Shown: piece after piece, positions 58,595 through 64,000 of the stretch
Numbering within the stretch: position 1 is the stretch's first letter
How the letters are laid out: the number at the start of each line of letters is the position of its first letter
Assembly: GCF_013778455.1 (NCBI RefSeq)
Contig: NZ_JACEHE010000001.1
Coordinates: forward strand, 372,001-436,000
Direction of reading: 5' to 3'
DNA length: 64,000 bases
Origin: Streptomyces himalayensis subsp. himalayensis
GTDB lineage: Bacteria; Actinomycetota; Actinomycetes; Streptomycetales; Streptomycetaceae
Program-made: the position numbers and the translations under genes
The notes under the pieces: model-generated
Database searches by the model: none
Seen by the model: the letters and a program-made list of their open reading frames with translations, nothing else
Told to the model about the DNA's origin: nothing

Positions 58595-58884
58595 TCGTCG
58601 CCTTCTCCGTGACCCCGCTCGGGGTCGGCGAGGATGTGGGGGAGTACGTCGCCGACGCCGTGCGCGTCGTCCGCGAGTCCGGGCTCCCGAACCGCACCGA
58701 CGCCATGTTCACCTCCATTGAGGGCGAGTGGGACGAGGTCATGGACGTCGTCAAACGCGCCGTCGCCGCGGTCGAGGCGCGTGCGCCGCGCGTGTCGCTC
58801 GTCCTCAAGGCGGACATCCGGCCCGGCGTGACGGACGGTCTCACCTCCAAGGTGGCGACGGTGGAGCGGCATCTTTCCGCCTGA
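58591..58884 (+). CDS. MTH1187/YqgV-type thiamine-binding protein
   Basis: A 97-residue ferredoxin-like protein of the MTH1187 family, which binds thiamine or related cations. The sequence [22 protein letters not shown] at the N terminus, the [18 protein letters not shown] segment and the KADIRPG motif near 77 fit. It is coupled to the DUF3817 gene, so the membrane protein and the soluble binder may act together. Confidence 0.88.
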   Translation: MIVAFSVTPLGVGEDVGEYVADAVRVVRESGLPNRTDAMFTSIEGEWDEVMDVVKRAVAAVEARAPRVSLVLKADIRPGVTDGLTSKVATVERHLSA

Positions 58885-59105
58885 CGGCTCCTGCTGCTCG
58901 GAAGCCCCGGCCGTGCCAGGCGGGGGCCTTCCTGCCCCGTGGTTGAGCGATCGCCTGCGCATCGGGGCTGTCTTTCCGGCCGCAGTGCGTGTCCTGGGGC
59001 CTTTTCTGTGAGGGAACGGACGTTCCTGGGCCGAACGGGTGACCTTTGTGTAAGCAGCTCGTTGAGTGCCGTGACGGGATCTTCGGCCGCGGGTGGAGGA
59101 GACGG

Positions 59106-60740
59106 GTGGGCGGCTTGCGGGAGTTGGCGGCGTCGTTTGTGGTGCCGGGGCCCACGGGAGTCGCCATCCGGGACCGGCTGCGCGTGACGGACAGGGACGC
59201 GGCCGTGCTGCGTGAGGTCGGCGCTTTCCTCGGCTCGCTGGCCGCAGGAGATCTCGCGGATCGCTGTCGGCAGGGCCTGGAGTACGACGCCGCATCGTGG
59301 GCGGTACGCAAGCGGGAGCTGACCAGTTGGTCGTCATCGCGCTGGGCGGGCAGCATAACCAAGGCAACCCATGACCAGTGGGCGCTGGCCCGGCGCGGAC
59401 AGGCCGCATATATCGCCTGGCTGCGCGGGCAGATCGCGCAGATCGAGGCCCGTCTGGCCCGGCCGCTGGGCGCCAAGGCCAGCAAGCGCGAGGGCCTGCT
59501 GCGCGGCTATGCGTCGCGCGGTGAATGGCACGCCAAGTCCCGCCGCCTCCACGCACTTACAGACCGGCTGGCGGCGGTCGAGGCGGATTGGAACGCGGGC
59601 CGGGTGCGCGTAGTGCGCGGCGGCCGCCGACTCGCCAACACCCGCCACCACCTGGACGACGCCGAGCTGAGCAGGGAGGCGTGGCGGGCGCAGTGGGAAG
59701 CGGCCCGGATATTCCTGGCCGCGGACGGCGAGTCCGGCAAGCGGTTCGGTAACGAGACCATCCGCATCACCGGCACCGGACAGCTCTCCATCAAACTCCC
59801 AGCAGAACTCGCCAACTTGGCGAACGCGGCGCACGGCCGGTACGTGCTGGACGCGGTGGTCCAGTTCAAGCATCGGGGCGAGGAGTGGCTCGACCGGATC
59901 GCGGCCAACCGCGCCGTGGCCTACCGCATCCACCACGACCCAGTACGGGGACGCTGGTATGTGACCGCGAGCTGGCAGCGCGCCACCGTCCCCGTCCTGC
60001 CCCTTCAGACTGCCCTGGCCCGGGGCACGGTCGGGGTCGACATGAACGACGACCACCTGGCCGCCTGGCACCTCGACATCCACGGCAACCCGGTCGGCGA
60101 GCCGCGGCGCTTCTTCTACGACCTGTCGGGCGGTGCCGCGCACCGGGACGCGCAGATCCGGCATGCGCTGACCCGCCTGCTGCACTACGCCCGTCGCTGC
60201 GGTGTGGCCGCGATCGCCGTCGAGGACCTCGACTTCACGGCGGACAAGACCAGGGAGAAGCACGGCCGCAACAAGCGGTTCCGCCGCCTGATCTCCCGCT
60301 TCCCGACCGCGAAGCTCACGGCCCGGCTGGCGTCCATGGCCGCCGAGCAGGACGTGGCCATCGTCGCGGTCGACCCGGCCTACACCAGCAGGTGGGGTGC
60401 CCAGCACTGGCAGAAACCGCTGGCCACCCCACACCGTGAAACGACCCGGCACGATGCCGCGAGCATCGCGATCGGGCGACGCGCCCTAGGGCATCCGATC
60501 CGGCGACGGACGGCACCGCCCCGTACCCACCAGAGCGATGGGTGCGGGCATCGGACCGTCCAGGCCCGACCGGGCATCCGATGGCGTGAGGAACCCCGCC
60601 CGCCTGCAACGGACCGCGCACCCACAGTGCCGTCGCCGAGCGGGATGCGAAAGCGGGCAACCAGCCTGCCCAACACCGTTCGGGGCAGCGCCACTGAGCA
60701 GCAGTCCTGGCAACAGGGCTCAGTCCCACTCAGTGTCTAG
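59106..60740 (+). CDS. TnpB-like RuvC nuclease lacking the zinc finger
   Basis: A 544-residue TnpB-related protein. The RuvC residues are intact: Asp312 (GVDMND), Glu373 (IAVEDLDF) and Asp450 (TRHDAASIAIG). The usual four-cysteine zinc finger between VDPAYTS and the last motif is absent: only about 25 residues with no cysteine separate VDPAYTSRWG from HDAAS. The N-terminal 300 residues hold an Arg/Ala/Trp-rich helical part and a beta domain. The last 90 residues are Pro/Arg/Ser-rich and look like translated RNA-gene sequence. GTG 59106 follows GGAGGA by five bases; a TTG at 59046 is less likely. TnpB proteins are RNA-guided nucleases; activity of this variant is unproven. Confidence 0.85.
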   Translation: MGGLRELAASFVVPGPTGVAIRDRLRVTDRDAAVLREVGAFLGSLAAGDLADRCRQGLEYDAASWAVRKRELTSWSSSRWAGSITKATHDQWALARRGQAAYIAWLRGQIAQIEARLARPLGAKASKREGLLRGYASRGEWHAKSRRLHALTDRLAAVEADWNAGRVRVVRGGRRLANTRHHLDDAELSREAWRAQWEAARIFLAADGESGKRFGNETIRITGTGQLSIKLPAELANLANAAHGRYVLDAVVQFKHRGEEWLDRIAANRAVAYRIHHDPVRGRWYVTASWQRATVPVLPLQTALARGTVGVDMNDDHLAAWHLDIHGNPVGEPRRFFYDLSGGAAHRDAQIRHALTRLLHYARRCGVAAIAVEDLDFTADKTREKHGRNKRFRRLISRFPTAKLTARLASMAAEQDVAIVAVDPAYTSRWGAQHWQKPLATPHRETTRHDAASIAIGRRALGHPIRRRTAPPRTHQSDGCGHRTVQARPGIRWREEPRPPATDRAPTVPSPSGMRKRATSLPNTVRGSATEQQSWQQGSVPLSV

Positions 60741-60752
60741 GAACGGTCGTTC
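60475..60752 (+). ncRNA. Possible guide (omega/reRNA-like) RNA overlapping tnpB 3' end
   Basis: In TnpB elements the guide RNA comes from the 3' end of tnpB and the right end. Here the region after the last RuvC motif has repeated GGGCATCCGAT strings and several potential stems, encodes a non-domain-like peptide, and ends at the palindrome 60740-60752. Placement is inferred from the known layout of TnpB loci, not from a covariance match. Confidence 0.35.
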
Positions 60753-60997
60753 ACCGCCGAATACACCGATGAACGCTTGAATGGTGTGCGCTCCGGGCTG
60801 CGGAAGGGGCGACCCAGGTGGGTTCGGGCGGCTCTCGATCCGTTTGACCGTTCTGGTCGGGGCTCTTGAGATCGACGATGAAGGGCAACTGAGACAGCGC
60901 CGAGCGGCGCGGCTGGCGGCAACGGTGCGGCGGGGCTGCCGCCGCCGCAGTGCTTACCGAAGCGCGAGACAGGGCTGACCGGGTTATGACCGGCCGG
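60753..60997. other. Gap after the TnpB element
   Basis: No supported gene. A 65-codon open frame (60781-60978) has no ribosome binding site and no recognisable motif. It could be target-site sequence or debris of an older insertion. Confidence 0.35.
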
Positions 60998-61003
60998 TAA
61001 GGT
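60998..61003 (+). promoter_or_regulatory. -10 box of leaderless MarR gene
   Basis: TAAGGT ends seven bases before GTG 61011; no Shine-Dalgarno sequence. Confidence 0.5.
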
Positions 61004-61010
61004 CAAGTAC

Positions 61011-61517
61011 GTGCCCAAGCCGCTCAGCCTTGCCTTTGACCCCATCGCCCGCGCCGACGAACTCTGGAAGCAGCGGTGGGGTTCCGTGCCGTCCATGGTC
61101 GCGATCACCTCGATCATGCGCGCGCACCAGATCCTGCTCGCCGAGGTGGACGCGGTCGTCAAGCCGTACGGCCTGACCTTCGCGCGGTACGAGGCGCTGG
61201 TGCTGCTCACCTTCTCCAAGTCCGGCGAGCTGCCGATGTCGAAGATCGGCGAGCGCCTCATGGTGCACCCGACCTCCGTCACCAACACCGTGGACCGCCT
61301 CGTGAAGTCCGGTCTCGTCGACAAGCGGCCCAACCCCAACGACGGCCGCGGCACGCTCGCCTCCATCACGGACAAGGGCCGTGAGGTCGTCGAAGCGGCC
61401 ACGCGCGACCTGATGGAGATGGACTTCGGCCTCGGCGTGTACGACGCGGAGGAGTGCGCGGAGATCTTCGCCATGCTGCGGCCGCTCAGGGTCGCGGCAC
61501 ACGACTTCGAGGACTAG
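61011..61517 (+). CDS. MarR-family transcriptional regulator
   Basis: A 168-residue MarR-type repressor with winged helix LPMSKIGERLMVHPTSVTNTVDRLVKSGLVDKRPNPNDGRGTLASITDKG. It is unrelated in detail to the one at 55397. It starts leaderless at GTG 61011 and is followed by DUF3817 and then icmA. It is a plausible but unproven candidate for the factor that binds the palindrome before icmA. Confidence 0.92.
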   Translation: MPKPLSLAFDPIARADELWKQRWGSVPSMVAITSIMRAHQILLAEVDAVVKPYGLTFARYEALVLLTFSKSGELPMSKIGERLMVHPTSVTNTVDRLVKSGLVDKRPNPNDGRGTLASITDKGREVVEAATRDLMEMDFGLGVYDAEECAEIFAMLRPLRVAAHDFED

Positions 61518-61555
61518 ACGAGCAGGCCGCCGCAAGATCGTCCCATGCGCCCGGT

Positions 61556-61561
61556 TACGCT
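61556..61561 (+). promoter_or_regulatory. -10 box of leaderless DUF3817 gene
   Basis: TACGCT ends seven bases before ATG 61569. Confidence 0.5.
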
Positions 61562-61568
61562 CGTGTCC

Positions 61569-61907
61569 ATGAAACGAAGCGTGCTGACCCGCTACCGCGT
61601 CATGGCCTACGTCACCGGTGTCCTGCTGGTCCTCCTCACCCTCGGCACCATCGGCAAGTACGTGCTGGACATGGACGGGGCCGCGGACTTCACCAAGGTC
61701 GTGGGCATCGCGCACGGCTGGCTGTACGTCGTCTATCTCGTCTTCGCCTTCGACCTCGGGTCCAAGGCCAAGTGGCCGGTCGCCAAGCAGCTGTGGGTGC
61801 TCCTCGCCGGCACCATCCCGACCGCCGCCTTCTTCGTGGAGCGCAAGGTCTCCCGCGAGCTGGAGGCGATGGTCTCCGAGGACGGCGCGGCGGTCGCCAA
61901 GGCCTGA
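61569..61907 (+). CDS. DUF3817 family membrane protein
   Basis: A 112-residue protein with three hydrophobic helices (YRVMAYVTGVLLVLLTLGTIGKYVL; GIAHGWLYVVYLVFAFDLG; LWVLLAGTIPTAAFFVE) and a charged C terminus, paralogous to the gene at 58250 (shared HG-x-LY and P-T-x-x-FF motifs). ATG 61569 follows a -10 box by seven bases, favouring a leaderless message over ATG 61545. The function is unknown. Confidence 0.88.
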   Translation: MKRSVLTRYRVMAYVTGVLLVLLTLGTIGKYVLDMDGAADFTKVVGIAHGWLYVVYLVFAFDLGSKAKWPVAKQLWVLLAGTIPTAAFFVERKVSRELEAMVSEDGAAVAKA

Positions 61908-62229
61908 CCGGCCGGGCACCTTTTTCGAGCTCGGTTCGCCTCCGGGGCGCCGCTGTACCAATATGCCCCTACCGGGGCGTGGCGGTGTCGAGCGACCGCC
62001 CCGGCGGCGGGTGAAGACCCACGCGTACGACCTGAGGCGCGCCGCGGCGATCGTCGCGGTCGGTGGCCGCCCCGTCGCGCTGAGCAGCCCGGCTCAGCGA
62101 CTGTCGCGCGAGGGCACTCTTCCTGGTGGTGCAGGGCCAGACGGCTGACGTCCGCACCGAACATCTCGCGGCTTTGCGCGCCTGACCTGCACCGATGCGT
62201 TCCCCGTCGGATCGGCTGGGGCTGGGCCG
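61908..62229. other. Intergenic stretch before icmA
   Basis: No supported gene. A small hairpin GCCCC-TACC-GGGGC near 61965-61978 may end the DUF3817 transcript. Open frames on both strands lack ribosome binding sites and recognisable motifs. Confidence 0.4.
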
Positions 62230-62259
62230 TCGACATTTACTAGGACGTCCTAGTAAATT
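62230..62259 (+). promoter_or_regulatory. icmA promoter with palindromic operator
   Basis: TCGACA (62230-62235) and TAAATT (62254-62259) are 18 bases apart. Between and overlapping them, 62235-62258 is a perfect 24-bp palindrome centred on TAGGACGTCCTA. TAAATT ends six bases before the icmA ATG, so the mRNA is leaderless. A repressor bound here would block the promoter directly. Confidence 0.8.
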
Positions 62260-62265
62260 CGTAGC

Positions 62266-63966
62266 ATGGACGCTGACGCCATCGAGGACGGCCGCCGCCG
62301 CTGGCAGGCCCGCTACGACGCCGCGCGCAAGCGCGAGGCCGACTTCTCCACGCTCTCCGGGGACCCGGTGGAGCCGGTGTACGGGCCGCGGCCCGGGGAC
62401 ACGTACGACGGCTTCGAGCGGATCGGCTGGCCCGGTGAATACCCCTTCACTCGCGGCCTGTATGCGACCGGCTACCGGGGCCGCACCTGGACGATCCGCC
62501 AGTTCGCGGGCTTCGGCAACGCCGAGCAGACCAACGAGCGCTACAAGATGATCCTGGCGAACGGCGGCGGCGGACTCTCCGTCGCCTTCGACATGCCGAC
62601 CCTCATGGGCCGCGACTCCGACGATCCGCGTTCCCTGGGCGAGGTCGGCCACTGCGGCGTGGCGATCGACTCGGCGGCCGACATGGAGGTCCTGTTCAAG
62701 GACATCCCGCTGGGCGATGTGACGACGTCGATGACGATCAGCGGGCCCGCGGTGCCCGTCTTCTGCATGTACCTCGTCGCCGCCGAGCGCCAGGGCGTCG
62801 ACCCAGGTGTCCTCAACGGCACGCTCCAGACGGACATCTTCAAGGAGTACATCGCGCAGAAGGAGTGGCTCTTCCAGCCGGAGCCGCATCTGCGTCTGAT
62901 CGGCGACCTGATGGAGTACTGCGCGCGGAACATCCCCGCGTACAAGCCGCTCTCCGTCTCCGGCTACCACATCCGCGAGGCGGGCTCGACGGCCGCGCAG
63001 GAGCTGGCGTACACACTTGCGGACGGCTTCGGGTACGTCGAGCTGGGGCTCAGCCGCGGTCTGGACGTGGACGTCTTCGCGCCCGGCCTGTCCTTCTTCT
63101 TCGACGCGCACGTGGACTTCTTCGAGGAGATCGCCAAGTTCCGCGCGGCACGCCGGATCTGGGCGCGCTGGTTGAAGGAGGTGTACGGGGCGAAGACCGA
63201 GAAGGCGCAGTGGCTGCGGTTCCACACCCAGACCGCGGGCGTCTCGCTGACCGCCCAGCAGCCGTACAACAACGTCGTGCGGACGGCCGTCGAGGCACTC
63301 GCGGCGGTCCTCGGCGGCACCAACTCCCTGCACACCAACGCCCTCGACGAGACCCTCGCCCTGCCGAGCGAGCAGGCGGCGGAGATCGCGCTGCGCACAC
63401 AGCAGGTGCTCATGGAGGAGACCGGCGTCGCCAACGTGGCCGACCCGCTGGGCGGTTCCTGGTACGTCGAGCAGCTCACCGACCGTATCGAGGCGGACGC
63501 CGAGCGGATCTTCGAGCAGATCAAGGAGAAGGGGCGGCTGGCCCACCCCGATGGGCAGCACCCCATCGGTCCGGTCACCTCCGGCATCCTGCGCGGCATC
63601 GAGGACGGCTGGTTCACCGGCGAGATCGCCGAGTCCGCGTTCCGGTACCAGCAGGCACTGGAGAAGGGCGACAAGAGGGTCGTCGGCGTCAACGTCCACG
63701 AGGGGTCCGTGACCGGGGATCTGGAGATTCTGCGGGTCAGTCACGAGGTGGAGCGGGAGCAGGTGCGGGTTCTTGCGGGGCGCAAGGGTGCGCGGGACGA
63801 GGCGCGGGTGCGGGCCTCGCTAGAAGCGATGCTCGCGGCCGCGCGAGGCGGGGAGAACATGATTGAGCCCATGCTGGCGGCGGTGCGGGCCGAGGCCACG
63901 CTCGGGGAGATCTGTGACGCCCTTCGGGACGAGTGGGGCGTGTACACGGAGCCGCCTGGGTTCTGA
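62266..63966 (+). CDS. icmA: Isobutyryl-CoA mutase large subunit
   Basis: IcmA is the catalytic subunit of the adenosylcobalamin enzyme that interconverts isobutyryl- and n-butyryl-CoA. The protein is 566 residues, the length of known Streptomyces IcmA; it has the mutase TIM barrel (TWTIRQFAGFGNAEQTNERYK; GLSVAFDMPTLMGRDSD; YNNVVRTAVEALAAVLGGTNSLHTNALDE) but no B12-binding domain, which must come from a separate IcmB. Its MeaB-type chaperone and the adenosyltransferase are both in the window. Butyryl-CoA from it can feed ethylmalonyl-CoA for polyketides or valine breakdown. The start is leaderless at ATG 62266. Confidence 0.93.
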   Translation: MDADAIEDGRRRWQARYDAARKREADFSTLSGDPVEPVYGPRPGDTYDGFERIGWPGEYPFTRGLYATGYRGRTWTIRQFAGFGNAEQTNERYKMILANGGGGLSVAFDMPTLMGRDSDDPRSLGEVGHCGVAIDSAADMEVLFKDIPLGDVTTSMTISGPAVPVFCMYLVAAERQGVDPGVLNGTLQTDIFKEYIAQKEWLFQPEPHLRLIGDLMEYCARNIPAYKPLSVSGYHIREAGSTAAQELAYTLADGFGYVELGLSRGLDVDVFAPGLSFFFDAHVDFFEEIAKFRAARRIWARWLKEVYGAKTEKAQWLRFHTQTAGVSLTAQQPYNNVVRTAVEALAAVLGGTNSLHTNALDETLALPSEQAAEIALRTQQVLMEETGVANVADPLGGSWYVEQLTDRIEADAERIFEQIKEKGRLAHPDGQHPIGPVTSGILRGIEDGWFTGEIAESAFRYQQALEKGDKRVVGVNVHEGSVTGDLEILRVSHEVEREQVRVLAGRKGARDEARVRASLEAMLAAARGGENMIEPMLAAVRAEATLGEICDALRDEWGVYTEPPGF

Positions 63967-64000
63967 CGACGGTCGTCAGTCGCCCGCCAGCCCCCCGATC

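Larger units (their letters stand above)
59013..60752 (+). mobile_element. TnpB-type IS element (no TnpA)
   Basis: A 1.74-kb interval carries one tnpB-like gene and is flanked by matching short palindromes: GGAACGGACGTTCC at 59013-59026 and GGAACGGTCGTTC at 60740-60752 (12 of 13 bases alike). These look like subterminal structures of an IS200/IS605 or IS607-derived element. There is no transposase TnpA, so the element is non-autonomous. It lies between the thiamine-binding gene and a MarR gene that I expect to be close neighbours in relatives. Confidence 0.6.

Noticed and set aside
60781..60978. 65-codon ORF after the TnpB element
   Set aside because: No ribosome binding site, start context or domain; probably chance.
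61733..62236. Minus-strand ORF opposite DUF3817 and before icmA
   Set aside because: It overlaps a clear membrane protein gene, has no ribosome binding site and a mixed composition without domain character.

Overview
This window is a stretch of a Streptomyces chromosome. The evidence is very high G+C with G/C-rich third codon positions, many GTG and TTG starts, U-tail-free hairpin terminators, leaderless genes with TANNNT -10 boxes, and a gene order I recognise from the core chromosome of S. coelicolor (lysA-hom-thrC-thrB-rho ... rpmE-prfA-prmC ... atpIBEFHAGDC ... nucS ... filP-scy ... icmA). Almost all of it is vertically inherited core genome; the clearest foreign insertion is a TnpB-type gene near 59-60.7 kb.

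Layout. 0.4-1.35 kb: tRNA-Arg(CCG) on the minus strand and a leaderless single-domain response regulator. 1.5-8.1 kb: an ArgS-related protein with no catalytic core (carrying two in-frame minisatellites), then lysA, hom, thrC and thrB for aspartate-family amino acids. 8.5-17.9 kb: rho, a secreted trypsin-like protease with FG-GAP repeats, an LCP cell-wall ligase, rpmE, prfA, prmC, a Sua5/TsaC protein and an LMW-phosphatase homologue whose nucleophilic cysteine is a serine. 18.1-29.9 kb: a serine hydroxymethyltransferase, a WecA/TagO-type transferase, and the complete F1Fo ATP synthase operon. Before atpC that operon is interrupted by a strong terminator and a duplicated 71-72 bp block. A DUF2550 membrane protein follows.

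30-44 kb: a secreted GH18 chitinase with two DasR/chitinase-type direct repeats, a PduO-type cobalamin adenosyltransferase, 3-hydroxybutyryl-CoA dehydrogenase, a STAS protein, a large membrane-anchored P-loop protein with a Ser/Pro/Glu-rich tail, nucS, an SCO5389-family protein, an LLM flavin oxidoreductase, a small putative zinc protein, and two paralogous ABC exporter cassettes. 43.9-44.0 kb is a 160-bp cruciform-forming, MITE-like element. 44.2-49.2 kb: the coiled-coil cytoskeletal pair filP and scy.

49.4-64 kb: methylmalonyl-CoA epimerase, thiolase, meaB, a PepSY protein divergent from a two-component system, a MarR regulator, three coupled AIM24 genes, DUF3817 and thiamine-binding (MTH1187) genes, the TnpB-like insertion, a second MarR/DUF3817 pair, and icmA behind a palindromic operator.

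Genes that work together: PduO makes adenosylcobalamin, MeaB-type GTPases protect mutases, the epimerase supplies (R)-methylmalonyl-CoA, IcmA isomerises isobutyryl- and butyryl-CoA, and the hydroxybutyryl-CoA dehydrogenase and thiolase link the same C4 pool to acetyl-CoA, so the window is rich in B12-dependent short acyl-CoA metabolism. NucS, Rho, PrfA/PrmC and the ATP synthase are housekeeping. FilP and Scy organise polar growth. Several intergenic regions hold dispersed repeat families not explained by any gene. All family names are from sequence recognition without database searches.
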